51,425 nucleotides of DNA from Nemertoderma westbladi (Eukaryota > Xenacoelomorpha > Nemertodermatida > Nemertodermatidae), in NCBI GenBank assembly GCA_032718475.1, contig JAUCBJ010000290.1, forward strand, positions 1 to 51,425, given 5' to 3'. Of this stretch, positions 1-14,140 are shown piece after piece (the first letter of the stretch is position 1; each line of letters starts with the position of its first letter). Below the pieces are notes generated by a model. It was not told the DNA's origin. It searched no databases and saw only the letters and a list, made by a program, of their open reading frames with translations. Made by a program: the position numbers and the translations under genes.

Positions 1-3000
1 GGAACGGCAAGAACAAAATGGTACAGAGTGTCAGGGAACGGCACCAACAAAATGGTACAGGGAACGACACCAACAAAATGGTACAGAGAGTCAGGGAACG
101 GCACCAACAAAATGGTAAAGGGAGCGACACCAACAAAATGGTACAGGGAACGGCAAGAACAAAATGGTACAGAGAGTCAGGGAACGGCACCAACAAAATG
201 TTAAAGGGAACGGCACCAACAAAATGGTACAGAGAACGGCAAGAACAAAATGGTACAGAGAGTCAGGGAACGGCACCAACAAAATGTTAAAGGGAACGGC
301 ACCAACAAAATGGTACAGAGTGTCAGGGAACGGCACCAACAAAATGGTAAAGGGAACGACACCAACAAAATGGTACAGATAACGGCACCAACAAAATGTT
401 AAAGGGAACGCACCAACAAAATGGTACAGAGAGTCAGGGAACGGCACCAACAAAATGGTAAAGGGAGCGACACCAACAAAATGGTACAGGGAACGGCAAG
501 AACAAAATGGTACAGAGTGTCAGGGAACGGCACCAACAAAATGGTAAAGGGAGCGACACCAACAAAATGGTACAGGGAACGGCAAGAACAAAATGGTACA
601 GAGAGTCAGGGAACGGCACCAACAAAATGTTAAAGGGAACGGCACCAACAAAATGGTACAGAACGGCACAACAGGGAACGGCACCAACAAAATGGTACAG
701 AGTGTCAGGGAACGGCACCAACAAAATGTTAAAGGGAACGGCACCAACAAAATGGTACAGGGAACGGCAAGAACAAAATGGTACAGAGAGTCAGGGAACG
801 GCACCAACAAAATGGTAAAGGGAGCGACACCAACAAAATGGTACAGGGAACGGCAAGAACAAAATGGTACAGAGTGTCAGGGAACGGCACCAACAAAATG
901 GTAAAGGGAGCGACACCAACAAAATGGTACAGGGAACGGCAAGAACAAAATGGTACAGAGAGTCAGGGAACGGCACCAACAAAATGTTAAAGGGAACGGC
1001 ACCAACAAAATGGTACAGAGAACGGCAAGAACAAAATGGTACAGAGAGTCAGGGAACGGCACCAACAAAATGTTAAAGGGAACGGCACCAACAAAATGGT
1101 ACAGGGAACGGCAAGAACAAAATGGTACAGAGTGTCAGGGAACGGCACCAACAAAATGGTAAAGGGAACGACACCAACAAAATGGTACAGATAACGGCAC
1201 CAACAAAATGTTAAAGGGAACGGCACCAACAAAATGGTACAGAGTGTCAGGGAACGGCACCAACAAAATGGTAAAGGGAACGACACCAACAAAATGGTAC
1301 AGAGTGTCAGGGAACGACACCAACAAAATGTTAAAGGGAACGGCACCAACAAAATGGTACAGAGTGTCAGGGAACGGCACCAACAAAATGTTAAAGGGAA
1401 CGGCACCAACAAAATGGTACAGAGTGTCAGGGAACGACACCAACAAAATGGTACAGGGAACGGCAAGAACAAAATGGTACAGGGAACGGCACCAACAAAA
1501 TGGTACAGAGTGTCAGGGAACGGCACCAACAAAATGGTAGAGGGAGCGACACCAACAAAATGGTACAGAGTGTCAGGGAACGGCACCAACAAAATGGTAA
1601 AGGGAACGGCACCAACAAAATGGTACAGAGTGTCAGGGAACGGCACCAACAAAATGGTACAGAGAGTCAGGGAACGGCACCAACAAAATGGTAAAGGGAA
1701 CGGCACCAACAAAATGGTACAGAGTGTCAGGGAACGGCACCAACAAAATGGTACAGAGAGTCAGGGAACGGCACCAACAAAATGGTAGAGGGAGCGACAC
1801 CAACAAAATGGTACAGAGTGTCAGGGAACGGCACCAACAAAATGGTAAAGGGAACGGCACCAACAAAATGGTACAGAGTGTCAGGGAACGGCACCAACAA
1901 AATGGTAAAGGGAACGACAAGAACAAAATGGTACAGAGAGTCAGGGAACGGCACCAACAAAATGGTAAAGGGAACGGCACCAACAAAATGGTAAAGGGAG
2001 CGACACCAACAAAATGGTAAAGGGAGCGACACCAACAAAATGGTACAGGGAACGGCAAGAACAAAATGGTACAGAGAGTCAGGGAACGGCACCAACAAAA
2101 TGGTACAGAGAGTCAGGGAACGGCACCAACAAAATGGTAAAGGGTACGGCAAGAACAAAATGGTACAGAGTGTCAGGGAACGGCACCAACAAAATGTTAA
2201 AGGGAACGGCACCAACAAAATGGTACAGAGTGTCAGGGAACGGCACCAACAAAATGGTAAAGGGAACGGCACCAACAAAATGGTACAGAGTGTCAGGGAA
2301 CGGCACCAACAAAATGGTACAGAGAGTCAGGGAACGGCACCAACAAAATGGTAAAGGGAACGGCACCAACAAAATGGTACAGAGTGTCAGGGAACGGCAC
2401 CAACAAAATGGTAAAGGGAGCGGCACCAACAAAATGGTACAGAGAACGGCAAGAACAAAATGGTACAGAGAGTCAGGGAACGGCACCAACAAAATGGTAA
2501 AGGGAACGGCACCAACAAAATGGTAAAGGGAACGGCACCAACAAAATGTTAAAGGGAACGGCACAAACAAAATGGTACAGAGTGTCAGGGAACGACACCA
2601 ACAAAATGGTAAAGGGAACGGCACCAACAAAATGGTACAGAGTGTCAGGGAACGACACCAACAAAATGGTAAAGGGAGCGACACCAACAAAATGGTAAAG
2701 GGAGCGACACCAACAAAATGGTACAGAGTGTCAGGGAACGACACCAACAAAATGGTAAAGGGAGCGACACCAACAAAATGGTAAAGGGAGCGACACCAAC
2801 AAAATGGTACAGGGAACGGCAAGAACAAAATGGTACAGAGAGTCAGGGAACGGCACCAACAAAATGGTAAAGGGAGCGACACCAACAAAATGGTACAGAG
2901 TGTCAGGGAACGGCACCAACAAAATGGTAAAGGGAGCGACACCAACAAAATGGTAAAGGGAGCGACACCAACAAAATGGTACAGAGTGTCAGGGAACGGC

Positions 3001-6000
3001 ACCAACAAAATGGTAAAGGGAGCGACACCAACAAAATGGTACAGGGAACGGCAAGAACAAAATGGTACAGAGTGTCAGGGAACGGCACCAACAAAATGGT
3101 AAAGGGAGCGACACCAACAAAATGGTACAGGGAACGGCAAGAACAAAATGGTACAGAGAGTCAGGGAACGGCACCAACAAAATGGTAAAGGGAGCGACAC
3201 CAACAAAATGGTACAGAGTGTCAGGGAACGGCACCAACAAAATGGTAAAGGGAGCGACACCAACAAAATGGTAAAGGGAGCGACACCAACAAAATGGTAC
3301 AGAGTGTCAGGGAACGGCACCAACAAAATGGTAAAGGGAGCGACACCAACAAAATGGTACAGGGAACGGCAAGAACAAAATGGTACAGAGTGTCAGGGAA
3401 CGGCACCAACAAAATGGTAAAGGGAGCGACACCAACAAAATGGTACAGGGAACGGCAAGAACAAAATGGTACAGAGTGTCAGGGAACGGCACCAACAAAA
3501 TGTTAAAGGGAACGGCACCAACAAAATGGTACAGAGTGTCAGGGAACGGCACCAACAAAATGGTACAGAGAGTCAGGGAACGGCACCAACAAAATGGTAA
3601 AGGGAGCGACACCAACAAAATGGTACAGGGAACGGCAAGAACAAAATGGTACAGAGTGTCAGGGAACGGCACCAACAAAATGTTAAAGGGAACGGCACCA
3701 ACAAAATGGTACAGGGAACGGCAAGAACAAAATGGTACAGAGAGTCAGGGAACGGCACCAACAAAATGTTAAAGGGAACGGCACCAACAAAATGGTACAG
3801 AGAACGGCAAGAACAAAATGGTACAGAGAGTCAGGGAACGGCACCAACAAAATGTTAAAGGGAACGGCACCAACAAAATGGTACAGGGAACGGCAAGAAC
3901 AAAATGGTACAGAGTGTCAGGGAACGGCACCAACAAAATGGTAAAGGGAGCGACACCAACAAAATGGTACAGGGAACGGCAAGAACAAAATGGTACAGAG
4001 TGTCAGGGAACGGCACCAACAAAATGGTAAAGGGAGCGACACCAACAAAATGGTACAGAGTGTCAGGGAACGACACCAACAAAATGGTAAAGGGAGCGAC
4101 ACCAACAAAATGGTACAGGGAACGGCAAGAACAAAATGGTACAGAGTGTCAGGGAACGGCACCAACAAAATGTTAAAGGGAACGGCACCAACAAAATGGT
4201 ACAGAGAACGGCAAGAACAAAATGGTACAGAGAGTCAGGGAACGGCACCAACAAAATGGTAAAGGGAACGACACCAACAAAATGGTACAGATAACGGCAC
4301 CAACAAAATGGTAAAGGGAGCGACACCAACAAAATGGTACAGAGTGTCAGGGAACGGCACCAACAAAATGGTAAAGGGAACGGCACCAACAAAATGGTAC
4401 AGGGAACGGCAAGAACAAAATGGTACAGAGTGTCAGGGAACGGCACCAACAAAATGGTAAAGGGAGCGACACCAACAAAATGGTACAGGGAACGGCAAGA
4501 ACAAAATGGTACAGAGTGTCAGGGAACGGCACCAACAAAATGTTAAAGGGAACGGCACCAACAAAATGGTACAGAGAACGGCAAGAACAAAATGGTACAG
4601 AGAGTCAGGGAACGGCACCAACAAAATGTTAAAGGGAACGGCACCAACAAAATGGTACAGGGAACGGCAAGAACAAAATGGTACAGAGTGTCAGGGAACG
4701 GCACCAACAAAATGGTAAAGGGAGCGACACCAACAAAATGGTACAGGGAACGGCAAGAACAAAATGGTACAGAGTGTCAGGGAACGGCACCAACAAAATG
4801 GTAAAGGGAGCGACACCAACAAAATGGTACAGAGTGTCAGGGAACGACACCAACAAAATGGTAAAGGGAACGGCACCAACAAAATGGTACAGAGAACGGC
4901 AAGAACAAAATGGTACAGGGAACGGCAAACAAAATGGTACAGAGAACGGCACCAACAAAATGTTAAAGGGAACGGCACCAACAAAATGGTACAGAGTGTC
5001 AGGGAACGGCACCAACAAAATGGTAAAGGGAGCGACACCAACAAAATGGTAAAGGGAGCGACACCAACAAAATGGTACAGGGAACGGCAAGAACAAAATG
5101 GTACAGAGTGTCAGGGAACGGCACCAACAAAATGGTAAAGGGAGCGACACCAACAAAATGGTACAGGGAACGGCACCAACAAAATGTTAAAGGGAACGGC
5201 ACAAACAAAATGGTACAGAGTGTCAGGGAACGGCACCAACAAAATGGTAAAGGGAGCGACACCAACAAAATGGTACAGGGAACGGCAAGAACAAAATGTT
5301 AAAGGGAACGGCACAAACAAAATGGTACAGAGTGTCAGGGAACGGCACCAACAAAATGGTAAAGGGAGCGACACCAACAAAATGGTACAGGGAACGGCAA
5401 GAACAAAATGTTAAAGGGAACGGCACAAACAAAATGGTACAGAGTGTCAGGGAACGGCACCAACAAAATGGTACAGGGAACGGCACCAACAAAATGGTAA
5501 AGGGAACGGCACAAACAAAATGGTACAGAGTGTCAGGGAACGGCACCAACAAAATGGTAAAGGGAGCGACACCAACAAAATGGTACAGGGAACGGCAAGA
5601 ACAAAATGTAAAGGGAACGGCACAAACAAAATGGTACAGAGTGTCAGGGAACGGCACCAACAAAATGGTAAAGGGAGCGACACCAACAAAATGGTACAGG
5701 GAACGGCAAGAACAAAATGTTAAAGGGAACGGCACAAACAAAATGGTACAGAGTGTCAGGGAACGGCACCAACAAAATGTTAAAGGGAACGGCACCAACA
5801 AAATGGTACAGGGAACGGCAAGAACAAAATGGTACAGAGTGTCAGGGAACGGCACCAACAAAATGGTAAAGGGAGCGACACCAACAAAATGGTACAGAGT
5901 GTCAGGGAACGACACCAACAAAATGGTACAGGGAACGGCAAGAACAAAATGTAAAGGGAACGGCACAAACAAAATGGTACAGAGTGTCAGGGAACGGCAC

Positions 6001-9000
6001 CAACAAAATGGTAAAGGGAGCGACACCAACAAAATGGTACAGGGAACGGCAAGAACAAAATGGTACAGAGTGTCAGGGAACGGCACCAACAAAATGGTAA
6101 AGGGAGCGACACCAACAAAATGGTACAGGGAACGGCAAGAACAAAATGGTACAGAGAGTCAGGGAACGGCACCAACAAAATGGTAAAGGGAGCGACACCA
6201 ACAAAATGGTACAGAGAACGGCAAGAACAAAATGGTACAGAGAACGGCACCAACAAAATGTTAAAGGGAACGGCACCAACAAAATGGTACAGGGAACGGC
6301 AAGAACAAAATGTTAAAGGGAACGGCACAAACAAAATGGTACAGAGTGTCAGGGAACGGCACCAACAAAATGGTAAAGGGAGCGACACCAACAAAATGGT
6401 ACAGGGAACGGCAAGAACAAAATGGTACAGAGGTAACGGCACCAACAAAATGTTAAAGGGAACGGCACAAACAAAATGGTACAGAGTGTCAGGGAACGGC
6501 ACCAACAAAATGGTAAAGGGAGCGACACCAACAAAATGGTACAGGGAACGGCAAGAACAAAATGGTACAGAGGTCAGGGAACGGCACCAACAAAATGTTA
6601 AAGGGAACGGCACAAACAAAATGGTACAGAGTGTCAGGGAACGGCACCAACAAAATGGTAAAGGGAGCGACACCAACAAAATGGTACAGAGTGTCAGGGA
6701 ACGGCACCAACAAAATGGTACAGAGAACGGCAAGAACAAAATGGTACAGAGAACGGCACCAACAAAATGTTAAAGGGAACGGCACCAACAAAATGGTACA
6801 GGGAACGGCAAGAACAAAATGTTAAAGGGAACGGCACAAACAAAATGGTACAGAGTGTCAGGGAACGGCACCAACAAAATGGTACAGGGAACGGCAAGAA
6901 CAAAATGGTACAGAGTGTCAGGGAACGGCACCAACAAAATGGTAAAGGGAGCGACACCAACAAAATGGTACAGGGAACGGCAAGAACAAAATGTTAAAGG
7001 GAACGGCACAAACAAAATGGTACAGAGTGTCAGGGAACGGCACCAACAAAATGGTACAGGGAACGGCACCAACAAAATGGTACAGGGAACGGCACCAACA
7101 AAATGGTACAGAGTGTCAGGGAACGGCACCAACAAAATGGTAAAGGGAGCGACACCAACAAAATGGTACAGGGAACGGCAAGAACAAAATGTTAAAGGGA
7201 ACGGCACAAACAAAATGGTACAGAGTGTCAGGGAACGGCACCAACAAAATGGTACAGGGAACGACACCAACAAAATGGTACAGAGTGTCAGGGAACGGCA
7301 CCAACAAAATGGTACAGAGAGTCAGGGAACGGCACCAACAAAATGGTAAAGGGAGCGACACCAACAAAATGGTACAGGGAACGGCAAGAACAAAATGGTA
7401 CAGAGTGTCAGGGAACGGCACCAACAAAATGGTAAAGGGAGCGACACCAACAAAATGGTACAGGGAACGGCAAGAACAAAATGGTACAGAGTGTCAGGGA
7501 ACGGCACCAACAAAATGGTAAAGGGAGCGACACCAACAAAATGGTACAGGGAACGGCAAGAACAAAATGGTACAGAGTGTCAGGGAACGGCACCAACAAA
7601 ATGGTAAAGGGAGCGACACCAACAAAATGGTACAGGGAACGGCAAGAACAAAATGGTACAGAGTGTCAGGGAACGGCACCAACAAAATGGTAAAGGGAGC
7701 GACACCAACAAAATGGTACAGGGAACGGCAAGAACAAAATGGTACAGAGTGTCAGGGAACGGCACCAACAAAATGGTAAAGGGAGCGACACCAACAAAAT
7801 GGTACAGGGAACGGCAAGAACAAAATGGTACAGAGTGTCAGGGAACGGCACCAACAAAATGGTAAAGGGAGCGGCACAAACAAAATGGTACAGAGTGTCA
7901 GGGAACGGCACCAACAAAATGGTAAAGGGAGCGACACCAACAAAATGGTACAGGGAACGGCAAGAACAAAATGGTACAGAGTGTCAGGGAACGGCACCAA
8001 CAAAATGGTAAAGGGAGCGACACCAACAAAATGGTACAGGGAACGGCAAGAACAAAATGGTACAGAGTGTCAGGGAACGGCACCAACAAAATGTTAAAGG
8101 GAACGGCACAAACAAAATGGTACAGAGTGTCAGGGAACGGCACCAACAAAATGGTAAAGGGAGCGACACCAACAAAATGGTACAGGGAACGGCAAGAACA
8201 AAATGGTACAGAGTGTCAGGGAACGGCACCAACAAAATGGTAAAGGGAGCGACACCAACAAAATGGTACAGGGAACGGCAAGAACAAAATGGTACAGAGT
8301 GTCAGGGAACGGCACCAACAAAATGGTAAAGGGAACGGCACAAACAAAATGGTACAGAGTGTCAGGGAACGACACCAACAAAATGGTAAAGGGAACGGCA
8401 CCAACAAAATGGTACAGAGTGTCAGGGAACGACACCAACAAAATGGTAAAGGGAGCGACACCAACAAAATGGTAAAGGGAGCGACACCAACAAAATGGTA
8501 CAGAGTGTCAGGGAACGACACCAACAAAATGGTAAAGGGAGCGACACCAACAAAATGGTAAAGGGAGCGACACCAACAAAATGGTACAGGGAACGGCAAG
8601 AACAAAATGGTACAGAGAGTCAGGGAACGGCACCAACAAAATGTTAAAGGGAACGGCACCAACAAAATGGTACAGAGTGTCAGGGAACGGCACCAACAAA
8701 ATGGTACAGGGAACGGCAAGAACAAAATGGTACAGAGAGTCAGGGAACGGCACCAACAAAATGGTAAAGGGAGCGACACCAACAAAATGGTACAGAGAGT
8801 CAGGGAACGGCACCAACAAAATGTTAAAGGGAACGGCACAAACAAAATGGTACAGAGTGTCAGGGAACGGCACCAACAAAATGGTACAGGGAACGGCAAG
8901 AACAAAATGGTACAGAGAGTCAGGGAACGGCACCAACAAAATGTTAAAGGGAACGGCACCAACAAAATGGTACAGAGTGTCAGGGAACGACACCAACAAA

Positions 9001-9176
9001 ATGGTACAGGGAACGGCAAGAACAAAATGGTACAGAGTGTCAGGGAACGGCACCAACAAAATGGTAAAGGGAACGGCACCAACAAAATGGTACAGAGTGT
9101 CAGGGAACGGCACCAACAAAATGGTACAGGGAACGACACCAACAAAATGGTACAGAGAACTGCACCAACAAAATGG
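1..9176. repeat. Minisatellite array, 26/34-bp monomers, 86-bp higher-order unit
   Basis: Uninterrupted tandem array with no other sequence in it. Monomers share the core ACCAACAAAATGGTA. The 26-bp forms are spaced by AAGGGAGCG, AAGGGAACGG or CAGGGAACGG; a 34-bp form carries an extra 8 bases (AGAGTGTC or AGAGAGTC). The commonest order is 34+26+26, an 86-bp higher-order repeat seen in a long consecutive run at about 7320-8330 and also at 3.0-3.2 and 4.3-4.8 kb. Unit length is not a multiple of three and the reading frame changes from unit to unit, so the many open frames on both strands come from stop-poor monomers and are not genes. The array starts before base 1 and ends in degenerate copies near 9176. 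It lies on the 3' side of kindlin exon 3, so it is probably intronic. Confidence 0.97.
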
Positions 9177-10160
9177 CAATCCCAGTAACTTTTCACTTAA
9201 CCTAAAAGCAGGTTAACGTGAGTACGGATCCGCACAATAGCTACTCCACAGGGTGCTAGTCGCCGGTACAATGAACCGGATTAAATCGCCGAGGATTTAA
9301 CTCACGACAAAGGAATCCAGTTTCAATCGGCCCCAGTTACTCCCACAATAATAGCTCGCGGTTGGCTTAATTAACAAATTGCACGAGATTTCATAGTAGC
9401 AGTACCCCAGGGAGCAGCCTGACTGTCGATAAGTCAGACAGGAAGGAATTATTAGAAGCGTTTCGATTCTAAAATCCAACCCATTTAGAGATAATCATAA
9501 TAAAATGGATCAGGAAGCCGTAAACGATTTCTAGTCTGGATGTCAACAATACCCAGTTACAACAATAAAATATTTATATCTCTATATATCAAAAGAAGCC
9601 GATGGACAATTGCAATAAATTAATAGTTATTACAATGTAATAAAATCTACAGACACAGGTTAATAGAGCTGATTAGATAATAATAGTTCCTAGACAGGAA
9701 AGAGAGGAATAATGAAACATCTTATCATGTATTACACGTGTTGCGTAATCTAAACGCAATCAAATTGCGGACAATGCATTGACGACATTCGACGACCAAT
9801 ATTTCATTTCATTTTACAAGTAATTGCAAGCCTTTTTTTTGCAAGAAAAAACGAAAAGGAAAATTTTATCTCAATACAACGGGTTATAAGACTACTCAAT
9901 GAAATTGCAATATAAATTTATTCAAAAACAAAATATATAATTCTGCTGCGCACGCACATAGTCGTGTGGTATGCGGTGCGGATTACCGTAAAGTTAACGG
10001 TGAGCGTGGAAAACTGAACACCGGAAGCAACCTTATATTCACCAGAGGCTACACACTAACTCCCATGGTTGAATACTCTCATACATTCCCATTACAACTG
10101 GGTGGGCTGAAACTGTATATATACTTTCTTAGAGTTAACAACCTAACGAAAAATGTGTAG
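9177..10160. other. Non-coding, probable kindlin intron 3 sequence
   Basis: AT-rich unique-looking sequence between the minisatellite and the SINE head. Short open frames here show no protein family resemblance. I looked on the minus strand for the next kindlin exon (the helix leading into F2) and did not find it. Confidence 0.6.
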
Positions 10161-10236
10161 TTTCCTTACTAGGATTCGATGTCACGACCTACCGGTTGTA
10201 AGACCGGCGCTCTAACCACCAGGACTACTTTAACCT
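10161..10236 (-). repeat. tRNA-derived SINE head (Val-like)
   Basis: On the minus strand there is an A box (TGGTGGTTAGAGCG, 10208-10221), a 5-bp anticodon-type stem CCGGT/ACCGG around loop CTTACAA (anticodon position TAC, valine-like), and a B box (CATCGAATCCT, 10171-10181) at normal tRNA spacing. The acceptor ends do not pair and the T arm is degraded, so this is not a functional tRNA gene. This head type, with GTGGTTAGAGCGCCGG, is common in SINEs of marine invertebrates. It sits about 75 bp inside the intron that follows kindlin exon 3. The SINE body and tail were not delimited. Confidence 0.7.
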
Positions 10237-10311
10237 ACGGGACGGTGTGGAAATTAATCCGAAATTAAGTAGATTGTAAATTTAAAAACGGTCAGTAAAA
10301 AAACAACTAAC

Positions 10312-10786
10312 CCGGCATTCATCCAAGTTTTATCGTAGTAGGAACGTGGTTTGGTGAGGGAAGCAACGAGCGATGGAGGCGGAGATGGACTGTTTTCGAG
10401 AGAAATTAAACCCTGACTTCCGTAGACACTATCGCTACCGTTAGTGGAGTTCATTGAGTATATACCGGAGCTGGTGGACACGTCTACGGCGGTCCGGAGC
10501 TGCTGATGGCTGGACGGAAGAACGACGACCGAATAGGGGTGGGTGAACCGGGACGGAGTGCTGTGGTTGCTCCGCGTGCTCATGGGACCCCCGCTGTCTA
10601 CCGAGACGTTCTCCCGGGAGCCTTGGGAGCTGCTCGAGGATTGGAGCGAGTTGCGGTTCCTACGACGACGGGCGCCGCCGTTAATGGCGGAGGAGGAGCG
10701 AGTTCGGGCCGATAATCGGGAGTCATCGCGACGTGAGGAGAGTTCGGATTTACGGAGGAAAGACAACTCCTCCGGGTGGCGGATAC
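10312..10786 (-). CDS. Kindlin (fermitin) exon 3: end of F1 start and F1 loop
   Basis: Third coding exon of a kindlin, the integrin-activating FERM adaptor of focal adhesions. It follows a 3' splice site (ATTCCCTAG) and begins with two bases that complete a Gly codon. It then reads IRHPEELSFLRKS, matching the near-invariant IRHPEELSLLRK of animal kindlins. The remaining ~140 codons are Ser/Arg/Asn-rich, as expected for the long disordered loop inserted in F1. The exon ends with KPRSYYDKTWMNAG, resembling the KPQALLDKAKINQGW segment before F2. The 5' splice site is GG/GTTAGT, a weaker donor. Exon length is 475 bp (2 + 157 codons + 2). Reading past the donor gives a hydrophobic stretch that mimics a membrane helix but is intron. 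Local GC is much higher than in the flanks. Confidence 0.87.
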
Positions 10787-10847
10787 CTAGGGAATTAAAG
10801 TAAAATGTGACTCTTCAGTAAATATAGTAAAGTGCGGGAAATATACA

Positions 10848-11040
10848 AAAGTTTAACTTCACCGGGTAATAAAGAAAAAGATCCCGGAAAATAAAGAAAA
10901 AACGATATATCTCGGGAAATAAACAAAAGGTTATTAACCTTGATTCACCTTCGGGTGACATATACTACATAGGAAAATAAAGTAAAGGTACCCCCCCCCC
11001 CAGCCCCCCCCCCCCCCCCCCCCCCGGGAAATAAAGTAAG
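10848..11040. repeat. Degenerate short repeat plus C tract in intron
   Basis: Several diverged copies of a GGGAAATAAAGAAAA-like word end in a run of C at 10991-11025, interrupted once by AG. Homopolymer length is likely to be unreliable in the assembly. Confidence 0.7.
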
Positions 11041-13894
11041 TAATGTTCAAGAAATGAATTAAGTTGCCCCATTCTTTCCTTAAAATCAAGCTATATATAT
11101 TATATGCGCTACAAAACATTATAATAATTCTATTTATTTACCGCTTTTCTACGCACCGGCGCGGCATCCTCAAAGCGCTTTTATTATTATTTCTCCGGCA
11201 AACTAAAAGCCAGGTAAAAAAAAAGAAACATAAATAAGCTTGAAAACTACTTGAAGCGGTTTGACGACGTCCCGTAAGTTATATGTTTTGGAGTGGTGAA
11301 ACCAATAAAGCGAAACGATACATCAAAGGGCCATCCAAGGATTGGGCGGAAGCTGTTGGGAGTAAAGATTGATTACACTGCGAAAGAAACCCTGCGGTAA
11401 TCTACAGGATATCGTTTAGAATTCAAGTACCCTGAAACACAATATATATTAGAGCTATAACATGATAACGTTGAAGTTAAATAAAACGTTTATGTGATAT
11501 GGGTGGGATTGGGTTAGCTGCGTATGGGAGGGGTGTTACATAGCCCAGGCTTAACCACCCCCTGAATCCGCCGATGGTGCGTGGTAACAATGACTACGGT
11601 GCAGGCGAATTATGTGGTGAGGTGACATTGGCGGCAGTGGCGTGTGGCGATACCTGCCAGTAGAGGCAAATAAAAAAATAAGAAATATTATAAGAGGGAG
11701 TATAAATTGCTTAAGATGTTTGTGAGTGTGGACCAATTATATATAATTATGGTTATTTGATCATCCATAGTGCCATTTTGGTTCTTATACGTGTACACTG
11801 TTTTCCAAAAGTGAAAGAACTGACCAAATGTGGCTTGTGAATCGAACCGAAACAAAGTAGGTTGGTTAGCGTGTCAAAATAACAAAGCCGCTCAACAATG
11901 TAACACAATGGCTGATTGGATTGTGGAAAATGGCAAGATGCACGTTGAATTTCTGATTAGCAAAGTAAAGTGCCGCCAGCAGTCAGCTAGGCCATGTAGT
12001 CAGTTGGCCTTATACTGGCAATCAATAGGCGAGTTGCTTAAGCATAAAATAATAATCGATATTCATTCAACTAAACGACCAAAACATATATATTGATCGC
12101 ATATAATAGCCAATCCCATGTAAGGCACCAATTCACCAAAACGTTAAACACCTTGTGTTTGTAGCGTGTTATTGATACACCGAGCGCGCATCGCATATTG
12201 TAATGCACCTGTTAACGTCCACAATCCCCCCACACCAACATACACTGACCGAAAAGTGAATTCAATTAAAACAGGCAGAATTATTTACCGACAATATCAG
12301 GTTCGCGTTAGTTAAAGCTCCATTCAGAGCAGAGAACTCCTTGGGAGCTGTCACTCAAGCCGTTTCATTAAGGAGCCAGTGAGTAGGCGGCTTATAGGCG
12401 CAGCGCACCTATCTAGCTAGCTAGGGAGATAGGGACTTGTCTGGGTTACAGTGGGACCACCAGATAGGCGAATTATAGCTGCTGGCATGCAAGTCATTGA
12501 GCAAATACAATCAGCACCAAATGATAAAGATGGTCGCGAAATTACAATGTTTCTTTTTATCTTTAAGGCTCACATAACCGATATTGAAATAACCAATATC
12601 GTAAATTACTTTGTAGGTAAATCCGGTTTATGGTTCAATGTGAACTGTATTGCACTTAGAATTTCAAGCTAAATAGCTATTCTAAATTGCTCGATGCTCG
12701 ACCTAGTAGTAGTATTCTTCTAACTACAGAGTAGAAAAGGGATTATGGTACAGGATTGTTATAGGGTATAAGATATCATTTACATAAATAATTGTAAAAA
12801 TTCAATAAACATGATGTATTCATTCATTTATTTCCATAGACGGTAATGATGTCTCAAAGAATTAATTCAGGATACATTGGAGCAAAAAGCAAAACACACC
12901 ATTATACTGATATTATCAAATACAATATGATTCCATTACCATGCAATGCTATTGACTGCCCATTCCATTAAAATTTAATGTGACATTTAATGTCCCACCA
13001 TGTTAATTATCACTTTTCACAAAAAGTAATAGATAATTCAAATTAATGCGATGGCTTAGCAATGCGGGGAAAGGATCCCCGAATACTTTACGAACAGCAC
13101 ACTTGATGCGGGAGCCCCGATTCATTGAAACTACAGTGTGACCGCATTAGCTCTATAAACGAGAAGAAAATCCCCATTAATGGAGACGGAATTAAATTAG
13201 TTCTCTGGAGGCCGAGGTTACTAGCGTAATCAACGCAGCAAGCGAGAAGGGACGCGCAAAAACGGGGGGCAGGTTAGGAGGAATAGCGCAGAGGGATAGG
13301 GGGAGAGAATGAATGGCGTCATCTGGAATCAAAGTTGGTGCACAACTCGGTAGTACCACTGTGTCCTCCAATTATTCGAGCATCCAGATAATTAGATAGG
13401 CATACAACTAATAAAGAGGGGCGGGTTTATTAGCCGCTGCAAATAAATCGGCTCGAATACAATGCTAATCAAATCAATAGCTGCGTTAGCATGCTGGAGC
13501 AAAGAGTAATAAGTTTGAGTCAAATAGCAAATAATAGAGGACAAAAGGGCGTCCGAAAGGGGGTTGAAATGGGAAGACAATGATTAATAAAAAACGCGCC
13601 AAAATCTACCAGGGTCGATAACAATACACGAGTTATGCAATTGACGAACAACTTCGCGAATTGCATTTAATGAATACAGAAACGGCTTAACGGAAGCAGC
13701 AGGTCAGATAAATGAGATCGTATCTGCACTCGAATATTTTAAGTGATACTTCCTATACAAACACAAGTTTGGAAACACATATATTAGCAATGGGTGATAA
13801 GTGAAGTGCGAGCTCAAGTGGATTCTATAGGCCCTTATGCCGCAAGCTTGAGCACTTCGTTACTAAAATGGCTCCTTGTCAAGGTTGAGCACGC

Positions 13895-14135
13895 GTCGGG
13901 GGTTGTGGGGCGAGCCACGCAGTCAGGGCGAACCTTAGCGCACAATTATAATTAATTAGTAAGTAAATAGGGCAAAATTCCATGTCCGTCTGTAATGTAA
14001 TGAAAAATTCATTAATAAATAACTTTTGAAGATTTTAACCATTTTCAACGAAATTTTGTATGGGCAGGGCATTCCAGAGAAAAAGTTCCAATATCTTTGA
14101 AAGTTACGGGCAAATACCTCTCGAACTATTTTACC
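13895..14135. repeat. Interspersed repeat fragment related to the foldback element end
   Basis: The stretch GTGGGGCGAGCCACGCAGTC resembles the outer end of the foldback element at 21671 (GTGGGGCAAGCCACGAAGTG). It is followed by AT-rich sequence of a similar kind. The fragment interrupts the tandem array of duplicated splice-donor units: a unit-like piece (CAAGGTTGAGCAC, near 13878) lies on its far side. Confidence 0.45.
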
Positions 14136-14140
14136 ACAGT

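Noticed and set aside
1-9176. CRISPR-like array
   Set aside because: There are no unique spacers; all units are variants of one sequence and the context is eukaryotic.
1-9196. Many long open frames on both strands in the array, encoding repeated KMVQRVRERHQQN- and LYHFVGAVPF-like peptides
   Set aside because: Monomers of 26 and 34 bp rotate the frame, every phase encodes similar words and stops fall by monomer type. This is what stop-poor tandem repeats give, with no sign of coding selection.
10161-10236. Functional tRNA-Val gene
   Set aside because: Acceptor ends do not pair and the T arm is degraded; better read as a SINE head.
10254-10766. Ser-rich single-pass membrane protein gene
   Set aside because: The hydrophobic end lies past a splice donor at 10311; the rest is kindlin exon 3.
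11830-12672. Small ORFs of 88 and 73 codons as genes
   Set aside because: No family match, lie in the kindlin intron, and composition is ordinary. The second has splice-like borders but nothing decisive.
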